NCBI GenBank assembly: GCA_017883025.1 | Contig: JADGOH010000028.1 | Coordinates: 1 to 36,193 of the forward strand | Direction: 5' to 3' | Source of the DNA: Acidimicrobiales bacterium | Lineage (GTDB): Bacteria; Actinomycetota; Acidimicrobiia; Acidimicrobiales; RAAP-2 | DNA length: 36,193 nucleotides | Shown: one piece after another, positions 17,439 through 25,693 of the stretch | Layout: the number at the start of each line of letters is the position of its first letter | Numbering within the stretch: position 1 is the stretch's first letter | The notes under the pieces: generated by a model | Database searches by the model: none | The model's input: only the letters and a program-made list of their open reading frames with translations | Told to the model about the DNA's origin: nothing | Position numbers and translations under genes: made by a program

Positions 17439-18437
17439 TCAGCGACCCGAACCGGGAGCAATGACGGTCGACGCCGGGCCGATCCAGTCGAGCGACTCAC
17501 CGTGCGGTCCGGCGTACGCCAGGGGTACGCCGTCCAGGGCGATCACGAATGCAGACCGGGTGACATCGGGGCGCGGAGGGAGCGCGCGTTCCGGGTACGG
17601 GAGGACTCCCACCCCTTCGTTGGAGATCCAATGTCCGGGCAGCGCATCCGTGCGGCGGGCGAAGGCCGCCCGATCGTCGAGGCTCAAATAGGCCAGGACG
17701 GCACTGTGGAAGATGACCAGCGTTGCGTCTGCCGGGGCCCTGGCGGCCGTCTCCTCCAGTAGTGAGAGGAGGTCCCCGGCGACGAGATCGGGTGGCATTG
17801 TGCGGGCCACCTCGGCCGCCGCCCTCAGCCGATCCCTGCGATGTTCCTGCCCGGGCCAGACCAGGGCCTCGAGCCACCGCATCTCGTCAGCGTTGTCGAC
17901 GTCCAAGGGGTTGAGGTCGATCCCTGCCCGCCAGGCGATTTCGGGGAGGCGTGCGGGCACGGGAACGAGTCCCGACGTAGCACACGGCAACACCGACGCT
18001 CCTGGTCCATCCGCTGGGTCAATGCGAGGCCCGTCGTCGTACCGATAGCTGAACCTGTCGGGATACAGGCAGAGGCCAGCCGAAGCGCCGACCTCGAGCA
18101 GCGCCAGTGGCTGAGGAAGCGAGGCCAGACAAGGCAACAAGGCGGCGCACCGTCCCGGCTCGTTCGTCTGGGTGTGCCGCTCGAGGGCAATCGCACGAAT
18201 CTCGGGCCATTCGTCGATGAACCGCGCCCGGAACTCACCAAAGCCGATTGGCGGGATCCCAGCGAACCGGGCCGCTGCCAACACGAGGTTCGGTTGCCTC
18301 GTTCGCTCCGGAAGCTCATCGATCAGCGCCACGAGGCCGTGGTCATCGGCAATGCCCTCGGCCCACTGCTCATAGCAGGCTGAGGCTCCACGGACTTCGG
18401 CCGATGCGAACCACCGGTACCAGCTGGCAGTGTCCAT
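17439..18437 (-). CDS. DUF2332 family protein
   Basis: A 332-residue member of the actinobacterial DUF2332 family, whose function is unknown. Recognisable are WYRWFASAEVRGASACYEQWAEGIADD at the N-terminus, the LLEVGASAGLCLYPDRFSYRYD segment, GIDLNPLDVDNADEMRWLEALVWPGQEHRRDRL and VIFHSAVLAYLS. The LLEVGASAGL stretch resembles a Rossmann methyltransferase motif I, and family members are often suspected to bind a nucleotide cofactor, but no activity is established. I start at ATG 18437 because TACTGT ends 8 nt before it; a TTG three codons upstream would begin inside the predicted promoter region. Codon choice is less GC-biased than in the bio genes. Confidence 0.82.
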   Translation of the reverse strand: MDTASWYRWFASAEVRGASACYEQWAEGIADDHGLVALIDELPERTRQPNLVLAAARFAGIPPIGFGEFRARFIDEWPEIRAIALERHTQTNEPGRCAALLPCLASLPQPLALLEVGASAGLCLYPDRFSYRYDDGPRIDPADGPGASVLPCATSGLVPVPARLPEIAWRAGIDLNPLDVDNADEMRWLEALVWPGQEHRRDRLRAAAEVARTMPPDLVAGDLLSLLEETAARAPADATLVIFHSAVLAYLSLDDRAAFARRTDALPGHWISNEGVGVLPYPERALPPRPDVTRSAFVIALDGVPLAYAGPHGESLDWIGPASTVIAPGSGR

Positions 18438-18445
18438 CTCCGTCA

Positions 18446-18451
18446 ACAGTA
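18446..18451 (-). promoter_or_regulatory. Putative -10 box of the DUF2332 gene (TACTGT)
   Basis: Ends 8 nt before ATG 18437. GGAG directly abuts the ATG and is too close to serve as a Shine-Dalgarno. Confidence 0.5.
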
Positions 18452-18465
18452 CGGCCCCCGTCGCG

Positions 18466-18492
18466 CCCGTGGTGCATCCCTCCGGCCACGGG
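18466..18492 (-). terminator. Possible terminator after the riboflavin synthase gene
   Basis: CCCGTGG (18466-18472) pairs with CCACGGG (18486-18492) across a 13-nt loop, 27 nt past the stop of the leftward gene at 18520. No T run. Confidence 0.45.
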
Positions 18493-18519
18493 TGACGTGC
18501 CTGCAGCCGATGGCCTGCC

Positions 18520-18996
18520 TCAGCCGACGATCGGACCGGCGTCCTCGTAGCCCTGGCGCACGCCCTTGCCGGCGTTGCGGGTCAGCTGCTCGGGTTCGTA
18601 CAGCATCCAGTAGGCGTTGCGGGCGTGCTTGCGGGCCCGGTTGACGCACACGAGGGCCAGCTTGGCCGGGTCCGCCTCCTCGTTCTCGTGCACGAAGACC
18701 TCGAGGATGTGGGTGGAGGTCATCAGCTGGGCCAGCATGAGCCCCTGGGACGCCTCGTGGGCGCAGACCTGGTCGATGGCCGCCCTGCCGGGCATGCCCA
18801 GTGCGACGACGATCCTGCAGTCCTCCTGCTCGATCAGCCGCTTGCAGGCCACGCCCAGATCCTTGAACCCGGGAACGGTGCGGCGGACGACCTCGAAGGT
18901 CGAGCCGAAGCCGGGGCAGTCCGCCAGCTCGTCCAGAGCCTCGGCCCCCATGTCGTAGCGGGCGAACATGGTGTCTACGACGCCGATGCGATCCAT
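18520..18996 (-). CDS. ribC: Riboflavin synthase, archaeal type (RibC, lumazine-synthase fold)
   Basis: Predicted to dismutate two 6,7-dimethyl-8-ribityllumazine molecules into riboflavin and the pyrimidinedione. The 158-residue protein matches what I recall of the archaeal pentameric enzymes along its whole length: IGVVDTMFARYDMG, RRTVPGFKDLGVACKRL, VALGMPGRAAIDQVCAHEAS, QGLMLAQLMTSTHILEVFVH, NRARKHARNAYWMLYEPE and AGKGVRQGYEDAGP. It is unrelated to the duplicated-barrel RibE of most bacteria. A paralogous lumazine synthase is the main alternative, but CAHEAS and the GKGVRQGYEDAG ending favour RibC. ATG 18996 is preceded by TAGAGT with a 6-nt gap. It diverges from bioA. No other rib genes are in the window. 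Confidence 0.85.
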   Translation of the reverse strand: MDRIGVVDTMFARYDMGAEALDELADCPGFGSTFEVVRRTVPGFKDLGVACKRLIEQEDCRIVVALGMPGRAAIDQVCAHEASQGLMLAQLMTSTHILEVFVHENEEADPAKLALVCVNRARKHARNAYWMLYEPEQLTRNAGKGVRQGYEDAGPIVG

Positions 18997-19002
18997 CGGT
19001 CC

Positions 19003-19008
19003 ACTCTA
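19003..19008 (-). promoter_or_regulatory. Putative -10 box of ribC (TAGAGT)
   Basis: Ends 6 nt before ATG 18996, the exact leaderless spacing. Confidence 0.6.
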
Positions 19009-19150
19009 CCGGTCGACCTCTTGCGCCCTTCCCTTCGGTGGCCCCGTCACGCAGTCCGGCGCACGCCTGCCGCGCGACCCCGGGCGTGCACGGACCACGT
19101 CGCGGCGACGGTTCGCCGGAGGCCTCGCCGGTGGGCAAGACTCGTGGCCG

Positions 19151-20478
19151 ATGAGTGCTGAGACCCCACCCCCGACCGCAGTCGACCCCTGGGTGGCCAG
19201 GGACGTCGCCGTGGTCTGGCACGGCTTCACCCAGATGGCGGCCTACCCGGGCAACGCGCCGGTGACCGTGGAGCGGGCCGAGGGCCGGGAGCTGATCGAC
19301 GTCCACGGCAACCGGTACTTCGACGCCATCTCGTCGCTGTGGGTCACCACGTTGGGCCACCGGGTGCCCGAGCTCGACGCCGCCGTGATCGACCAGCTGG
19401 GCAAGGTGGCCCACGCCACTCTGCTCGGCAACGGCAGCCGGGTGGTCGTCGAGTTCGCCGAGGCACTGGCCGCCGTGGTGCCGGTCGACGATCCGCACAC
19501 CGTGTTCGCCTCGGACGGGGCGGTGGCCGTCGAGCAGGCCCTCAAGATCGCCTTCCAGTACTGGGTCAACCGCGGGGAGCCGGACCACGCCCGGTTCCTC
19601 GCCCTTGGCGACGCGTACCATGGGGACACCGTCGGCGCCCTGTCGGTGGGCGACGGCGGTTTCGGCACCACGGTGTTCGACCCGTTGCGGTTCCCGGTGG
19701 TCCGCACCCCCGGCTACGCCAGCGCCGACTGGGCGCCCAAGGCGGTGGCGGCCATCGAGGCCCATGCCGGCACGCTGGCCGCCATGATCGTCGAGCCGCT
19801 CGTACAGGGCGCGTCGGGTATCCTGGTGGCCGACCCCGAGGACCTGGCCATGGTCGGCAGGGCGTGCCGGGAGCACGGCGTCCTGCTGATCTGCGACGAG
19901 GTGGCCACCGGGTTCGGACGCACCGGCAGGCTCTTCGCATCCGAGTGGGCGGGGCCCGAGTTCCGGCCCGACATCGTCTGTCTGGGCAAGGGGATCACCG
20001 GCGGGTACCTGCCCGTGTCGGCTACGGTGGTGTCGCGGGCCGTCTACGAGGGGTTCCTCGGTGAGGACCTCGGCACGGCGACCTTCTACCACGGGCACTC
20101 CTACGGTGGGAACGCCCTCGGGTGCGCCGTGGCCCTCCGCCACCTACAGCTGCTCGAGGAGTGGGACGTCCTGACCCATGTCCGCACGGTGGCCGACCAC
20201 CTGGGCGCCCGGCTCGACCGGTCGGTCGTCGGCCTCGGCGGGGTGGCCGACGTGCGCCGGCGCGGCCTCATGGTGGGCGTCGAGCTGGACCCGCCCGACG
20301 GAGCCGTGCGGTGGGGCCGCCGGGTGTGCGCCGGCGCCGTGCGGCGCGGCGTGCTGCTCCGCCCGCTGGGCGATGTGGTCGTGATCATGCCGCCGCTCAC
20401 CAGCACCGAGGCCGAGCTCGACCGGGTGGTCGACGTACTGGCCGAGTGCATCGCCGAGGTGTGGGCCGAGGACGCAGG

Positions 20479-20482
<4 letters not shown>
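19151..20482 (+). CDS. bioA: Adenosylmethionine-8-amino-7-oxononanoate aminotransferase
   Basis: A PLP enzyme that converts KAPA to DAPA with SAM as amino donor, the step before dethiobiotin. The 443-residue protein is a class III aminotransferase: YHG at 156-158, DE at 249-250, the PLP lysine Lys280 in CLGKGITGGYLP, and HGHSYGGNALGCAVA. The N-terminal WHGFTQM fits BioA. ATG 19151 has no Shine-Dalgarno; AAGACT ends 8 nt upstream and could be a weak -10. A 4-base overlap (GTGA) with the next gene, annotated as bioF, and an 11-base overlap beyond it to bioD make a coupled operon, which is the main reason for assigning BioA rather than another omega-aminotransferase. Confidence 0.92.
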
Positions 20483-21658
<1,176 letters not shown>

Positions 21659-21669
<11 letters not shown>

Positions 21670-22342
21670 GCGGTTGGTGCTGGTGTGCGGGACGGGGACC
21701 GAGGTGGGCAAGTCATGGGTGGGTGCCCGCCTGCTCACCGAACTCCGGTCCCGGAGCCGGACGGTGTCGGCCCGCAAGCCGGCACAGTCCTTCGATGTGG
21801 ACCACGCCGGCATTCGCCTCGGCGGCGCCACCGACGCCGAGATCCTCGGTGCCGCCTCGGGCGAGCATCCCGGCGAGGTGTGCCACTCGTTCCGTTCCTA
21901 CCATCGGGCCATGGCCCCGCCCATCGCCGCCGAGGTACTGGGCCTGCCGCCGTTCACCGTGGCCGACCTGGTCGGGGAGCTCGACTGGCCCGCCACCGGC
22001 TCCGACGTGGGCCTGGTGGAGACGGCGGGCGGGGTGCGCTCGCCGCAGGCCGACGACGGTGACGTGTGTGACCTGGTGGCCGCGCTCGCACCCGATCTGG
22101 TGGTCCTGGTCGCCGACGCCGGGCTGGGGACCATCAACAGCATCCGGCTGTCGATGGACGCGCTGGCCGGGAGTCTCGGCGGGACCCCGCAGGTGCCGGT
22201 GGCCGTCGTGCTCAACCGCTACGACGGGAACCACGAGATCCACCGGCGCAACCACGGCTGGTTGGCGGGGCGCGACGGTTACACGATGGTGACGATGCCG
22301 GGCGGTGGGCCGGCGCTGGCCGACCTGGTCCTCGGGGCCTGA
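21659..22342 (+). CDS. bioD: ATP-dependent dethiobiotin synthetase
   Basis: Closes the ureido ring of DAPA with CO2 and ATP to make dethiobiotin, the substrate of BioB. In 227 residues the P-loop is CGTGTEVGKSW and the lid region contains ETAGGVRSPQADDGDV, where most BioD proteins have an ETAGG followed by a serine/proline stretch. LNRYDG is the guanine-like base loop. The GTG start at 21659 overlaps bioF by 11 bases. The segment ARKPAQSFD replaces the KPV/ASG pattern of enteric BioD but fits actinobacterial forms. It is the last gene of the bioAFD unit; the next gene has its own promoter. Confidence 0.9.
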
Positions 22343-22406
22343 ACGGGACCTCCCCCGGCGGACCGGATCGGTGGCCTACCGGCCGTCCTCGCCCCGACGC
22401 CCCTGC

Positions 22407-22412
22407 TACCGT
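22407..22412 (+). promoter_or_regulatory. Putative -10 box upstream of the patatin gene (TACCGT)
   Basis: Ends 7 nt before GTG 22420, which opens an 11-codon frame. The phospholipase start lies 56 nt after the hexamer. Confidence 0.45.
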
Positions 22413-22419
22413 CGACCTC

Positions 22420-22455
22420 GTGACGACCGCAGGAGCCCGCCGGTGCGCACGGTGA
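22420..22455 (+). CDS. Putative leaderless upstream micro-ORF before the patatin gene
   Basis: GTG 22420 is 7 nt after a TACCGT box and encodes MTTAGARRCAR, ending at TGA 22453-22455. The patatin GTG follows 13 nt later with no convincing Shine-Dalgarno, so that gene may depend on re-initiation by ribosomes leaving the micro-ORF. The single cysteine between arginines is reminiscent of short regulatory peptides, but one example is too little for a function. Confidence 0.35.
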   Translation: MTTAGARRCAR

Positions 22456-22468
22456 CCCGGGCACGGCG

Positions 22469-23296
22469 GTGACGCTCGCACTGGTGCTGGGCGGCGGCGG
22501 GGTCGCCGGCATCGCGTGGCACACCGGCGTCCTCGCCGGCCTGGCTGCCTCCGCCGCCGACCCCACCGGGGCCGACCTGCTCGTCGGGACGTCGGCCGGG
22601 TCCACGGTCGCCGCCCAACTCGGCGGCGGGCACGGGCTCGACGAGCTGTTCGCCCGCCAGGTCGACCCGGCCACGCTGGCCACCGAGCGGACCCCGCCGG
22701 TGACGGTCGCCGAGCTGCTGGGGCGGCTGGCCCCGATCTATTCGGCGCCGGTCGACGCCGCCGAGCGCCGCCGCCTGCTCGGCGCGATGGCCCTCGACAC
22801 CGACACCGTCCACCAGGACGTGCGGCGGGCGGTGCTGGTCGGCCGGCTCGTGGACCATGCCTGGCCGGAGCGGCCGTTGCTCGTGCCGATCGTCGACGCA
22901 TCGTCCGGCGACCGGCGGGTCCTCGACCGGTACTCCGGCGTGGACCTGATCGACGCCGTGGCCGCGTCGAGCGCCGTACCCGGGGTGTGGCCGCCCGTGA
23001 CGATCGACGGCGTCCGGTACATCGACGGCGGGGTGTGGTCGCTGACCAACACCGACCTGGCCGTCGGCCACACACAGGTGTTGGTCCTGGCCCCGATCGT
23101 CGACCCGGCGCTCGAGGCCGAGCTCGCCGGGCTCGGCCCCGGCGTCCGGGCCGTGGTGGTGTCGCCCGACGCGGCGTCCCTCGAGGCGTTCGGGACCGAC
23201 GTGCTGGACCCGGTCGTCCGCGAGCCGTCGGCACGAGCCGGGATGGCGCAGGGTCGCGCCGAGGCCGAGCGGGTCCGGGCGCTGCTGACCGACTGA
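22469..23296 (+). CDS. Patatin-like phospholipase/acylhydrolase
   Basis: A cytoplasmic or membrane-associated lipid acylhydrolase with a Ser-Asp dyad. In 275 residues the oxyanion loop is GGGGVAG (8-14), the nucleophile motif GTSAG (40-44, Ser42) and the catalytic Asp186 lies in DGG. ASSAVPGVWPPVTIDG, which precedes the DGG, is typical of bacterial patatins. The start GTG 22469 gives MTLALVLGGGGVAG, close to the normal start of the fold. No signal peptide or membrane segment is seen. The substrate is unknown; envelope phospholipid turnover is usual. It converges on the SCO6745-family gene. Confidence 0.87.
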   Translation: MTLALVLGGGGVAGIAWHTGVLAGLAASAADPTGADLLVGTSAGSTVAAQLGGGHGLDELFARQVDPATLATERTPPVTVAELLGRLAPIYSAPVDAAERRRLLGAMALDTDTVHQDVRRAVLVGRLVDHAWPERPLLVPIVDASSGDRRVLDRYSGVDLIDAVAASSAVPGVWPPVTIDGVRYIDGGVWSLTNTDLAVGHTQVLVLAPIVDPALEAELAGLGPGVRAVVVSPDAASLEAFGTDVLDPVVREPSARAGMAQGRAEAERVRALLTD

Positions 23297-23302
23297 CGGG
23301 GC

Positions 23303-23334
23303 GGGCGCCGAGCGGTGACCCCGGTCAGGCGCCC
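23303..23334. terminator. Bidirectional terminator hairpin
   Basis: GGGCGCC (23303-23309) pairs with GGCGCCC (23328-23334). Inside is TGAC-CCCG-GTCA (23316-23327). The right arm runs over the last codons and stop of the leftward gene at 23325, so one structure serves both convergent genes. Confidence 0.5.
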
Positions 23335-24200
23335 AGGCCCGACGCGGCCACGACGGTCCTCGAGAACGGTCGGGCCAGGCGCCGCAGCACGTCGCACCCG
23401 TCCTCGCCGATGGCCTCGTAGGCGACGACCGACAGCTGGTCGGTCCCCTCCTCGATGGCACCGCGGACCGCCGCCCCCTCGTCGCTGAGCGCCAGGGGCT
23501 CGTTCGCGCCGCCGGGACGGAGCCAGCCCCGGTCGCGCAGGCGCTCCGTAGCCGCCGCCCACTCGTCGTCGGTCCAGCCCCGCGTGGCCCGCAGGAAGGC
23601 GACCGGGAGCTCGCCGGTGGCCTCGTGCATGACCAGGGCCTCGATGCCGTCGAGCCCGTTGGCGACGAGGAGCGCGATGTGGCCGTCACCCCGGAATTCG
23701 CGCAGGAGCGACTGGGCGTGCCACAGCACGTCGAGCGGGTCCTCGGGCCAGTCCAGGCCGGCGTGACCGGCGAACAGCGGCCGTCCCTCAGGGTGCTCGC
23801 CGGCCGCCAGGGCGGCCCGCCGGGCCAGTCCCGCCGCCGCGGCCACGTCGTCGGAGGAGGCTGCGTCACCGAGCATCCGACGGAGCGCCGCGCCGGCCGC
23901 GGCCGTGCGCGCCGCCAGCACGTCGGCGGGGGACGCGCGGTCCCACACGCCGGCCATCGACTCGTGGACGAAGGACGGTCGGAAATTGAAGAAGGTGGCC
24001 ACCACCGTGCCCGCGGTCACCGCGCCCATGGGGGCGGACCGGGAGGCGAAGTAGCCGGACTGGCCGGCAAGGCCCAGGCCACGGTAGGACTCGTCGGCCT
24101 CGGGAGCGAAGTAGACCATGCCGTGCAGCGGCTCGACCGTCCGCCAGGTCTTCCTGGCGGTGACGGCGGACACGGGGGACGGGAACGAGCGGGCGACCAT
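23325..24200 (-). CDS. SCO6745 family protein (helix-rich, unknown function)
   Basis: A 291-residue protein matching the actinobacterial SCO6745 family, often labelled winged-helix or hypothetical. Recognisable are TWRTVEPLHGMVYFAPEADESYRGLG near the N-terminus, SGYFASRSAPMGAV, ATFFNFRPSFVHESM, and a C-terminal winged-helix-like part with TRGWTDDEWAAATERLRDRGWL, then LSDEGAAVRGAIEEGTDQL. That last portion resembles the MarR-like half found in the family. Whether it binds DNA is not known. ATG 24200 has TACCGT ending only 5 nt upstream. It diverges from the small NfeD gene. Confidence 0.8.
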   Translation of the reverse strand: MVARSFPSPVSAVTARKTWRTVEPLHGMVYFAPEADESYRGLGLAGQSGYFASRSAPMGAVTAGTVVATFFNFRPSFVHESMAGVWDRASPADVLAARTAAAGAALRRMLGDAASSDDVAAAAGLARRAALAAGEHPEGRPLFAGHAGLDWPEDPLDVLWHAQSLLREFRGDGHIALLVANGLDGIEALVMHEATGELPVAFLRATRGWTDDEWAAATERLRDRGWLRPGGANEPLALSDEGAAVRGAIEEGTDQLSVVAYEAIGEDGCDVLRRLARPFSRTVVAASGLGA

Positions 24201-24205
24201 CGCCC

Positions 24206-24211
24206 ACGGTA
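24206..24211 (-). promoter_or_regulatory. Putative -10 box of the SCO6745-family gene (TACCGT)
   Basis: Ends 5 nt before ATG 24200, slightly tighter than the 6-9 nt seen elsewhere. Confidence 0.45.
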
Positions 24212-24253
24212 TCCCGCAGGGACGGTCCGGGCTGGGCCCGACGGGCGGTCCCG

Positions 24254-24259
24254 TATAGT
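24254..24259 (+). promoter_or_regulatory. Putative -10 box of the nfeD-SPFH operon (TATAGT)
   Basis: The best -10 hexamer in the window by consensus. It lies 94 nt before the NfeD-like ATG, so this transcript has a leader that contains the 13-bp tandem repeat. Confidence 0.5.
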
Positions 24260-24265
24260 GCGGGT

Positions 24266-24291
24266 CAGTGGACGTGGCCAGTGGACGTGGC
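24266..24291 (+). repeat. Perfect 13-bp tandem repeat in the nfeD leader
   Basis: CAGTGGACGTGGC occurs at 24266-24278 and again at 24279-24291. It starts 7 nt after the TATAGT box, covering the predicted transcription start and early leader. It may be a regulator site or a recent slippage event. Confidence 0.8.
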
Positions 24292-24353
24292 CACGGGACC
24301 GGGCCGGGTCACACCCGTGCAGGTGCCCGGACGACGATGAGCAGGAGTCGGCG

Positions 24354-24566
24354 ATGTTGAACGGGGTCCCCGGCATGGTGGGCGAGACGGCGGTGGTCAC
24401 CAAGGAGCTGGCGTCCAGCCACTCGCCCGGGTCCGTCCTCGCCCGCGGCGAGGAGTGGTTCGCCCGGCCGCTCTTCCCGGGCACCGTCATCACCCCCGGC
24501 ACCACCGTGGTGGTCGCCGACGTGGAGCGGGGCGTGCTCGTCTGCTACCCCGCCGACCAGAGCTGA
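24354..24566 (+). CDS. Minimal NfeD-like protein (C-terminal OB domain only)
   Basis: A 70-residue protein with the pattern of the soluble C-terminal domain of NfeD: GMVGETAVVTKELA, PGSVLARGEEWFARP, then TPGTTVVVADVERGVLVCYP. NfeD proteins are membrane partners of SPFH proteins such as slipins and flotillins. Full-length members also have a ClpP-like protease domain and membrane helices; both are missing here, so this would be a soluble or peripheral subunit. AGGAG lies 7 nt before ATG 24354. The SPFH gene follows after 104 nt, which supports the assignment. The call rests on pattern and context, since the domain is too short for certainty. Confidence 0.68.
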   Translation: MLNGVPGMVGETAVVTKELASSHSPGSVLARGEEWFARPLFPGTVITPGTTVVVADVERGVLVCYPADQS

Positions 24567-24643
24567 CGGACCCGGACGCCGTCCCCCTGGGGCCGGACGC
24601 GGGCGGCCAGCACGCACGCGCCGTGTACGGAGCCGAAGATGCC

Positions 24644-24649
24644 TAAGGT
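24644..24649 (+). promoter_or_regulatory. Putative internal -10 box for the SPFH gene (TAAGGT)
   Basis: Lies 21 nt before ATG 24671, with a GGGAGGTGG Shine-Dalgarno between. It would give a very short leader that just contains the ribosome site. Confidence 0.4.
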
Positions 24650-24670
24650 GTGCGCAGGGAGGTGGTCGCC

Positions 24671-25678
24671 ATGATCGTCGGTTCAGCAGCAGTTGCCATC
24701 GGAGCGGCGGTGGTGGGCTTCTTCATCTTCGCCTTCATCGTCATCTTCCTGAAGTCGTGCCTCAAGGTCGTCCAGCAGGGCTGCGTCGGCGTCGTCAAGC
24801 GGTTCGGCGAGTTCCGGACCATCAAGCAACCCGGGCTCCACCTCCTCATGCCGCTGGCCGACCGGATGGACAAGGTGGACATCCGCGAGTTCCCCCGCAC
24901 GGGCGACCAGCAGGCCGTCATCACCAAGGACAACGTGTCGCTGTGGGTGAGCGCCACGATCTTCTGCCAGGTGACCGACGTGAAGCTGGCCCTGTTCGAG
25001 GTGAACGACTTCGGGCTGGCCATCGACCAGATGGCGCGGACCGCTCTGCGCGCCGTCTTCGGTGAGCTGACGCTCGACGAGTCGCTGTCCGAGCGCGAGA
25101 CGATCAACTCCAAGATGCAGGACCACATGGCCGAAGCCACCCTGAAGTGGGGCGTCCGGCTCAACCGCATCGAGATCCTCGACATCACGCCGCCGACCAA
25201 CGTCCTCCAGGCGATGTCCGAGCAGAAGGAGGCCGAGCAGCACAAGCGTGCGGCCATCCTCAAGTCCGAGGGCGAGCAGCAGGCGGCGATCAACAGCGCC
25301 GAGGGGCGCAAGCAGGCCAACGTCCTCGAGGCCGAGGGTCAGAAGCAGGCGTCGATCCTGGCGGCCGAGGCCCAGAAGCAGGTGCTCGAGCTGCGGGCCG
25401 ACGGTGAGAAGCGCGCCGCGCAGCTGCGGGGCGAGGGCGAGGCGGCGGCCCTGTCCGCCATCGACACGGTCGGCATCAATCCCAATACCCTGGCCATCAT
25501 GCAGCTCCGCGCACTGCAGGCGGTCGCCACCTCGCCCAACGCCAAGGTGGTGGTCCCCTACGAGGCCGTCGGCCTGGTGGGCGCGGCCTCGGTGCTCGTC
25601 GATGCCATGAAGGACGCCGGCGGCTCGCCGGACGAACGTTCGGCCGGCAACGGGAAGTCGGCGCCCACCACCGTCTGA
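24671..25678 (+). CDS. SPFH/Band 7 domain protein (slipin/QmcA-like)
   Basis: A membrane scaffold protein of the stomatin/prohibitin superfamily that oligomerises on the inner face of the membrane or in a cage and works with NfeD partners in membrane microdomains and quality control. In 335 residues there is an N-terminal membrane anchor (about 5-30), the SPFH domain from VQQGCVGVVKRFGEFRTIKQPGLHLLMPL to LNRIEILDITPP (about 38-185), and a long Ala/Glu/Gln/Lys-rich coiled coil (about 185-265, e.g. SEGEQQAAINSAEGRKQANV). A hydrophobic C-terminal stretch (AVGLVGAASVLVDAM) and a disordered tail follow. GGGAGG before ATG 24671 fixes the start. It converges on the ABC-F gene with only 15 nt between. 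Confidence 0.93.
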   Translation: MIVGSAAVAIGAAVVGFFIFAFIVIFLKSCLKVVQQGCVGVVKRFGEFRTIKQPGLHLLMPLADRMDKVDIREFPRTGDQQAVITKDNVSLWVSATIFCQVTDVKLALFEVNDFGLAIDQMARTALRAVFGELTLDESLSERETINSKMQDHMAEATLKWGVRLNRIEILDITPPTNVLQAMSEQKEAEQHKRAAILKSEGEQQAAINSAEGRKQANVLEAEGQKQASILAAEAQKQVLELRADGEKRAAQLRGEGEAAALSAIDTVGINPNTLAIMQLRALQAVATSPNAKVVVPYEAVGLVGAASVLVDAMKDAGGSPDERSAGNGKSAPTTV

Positions 25679-25693
25679 CCGCGGGCGCCCCTC

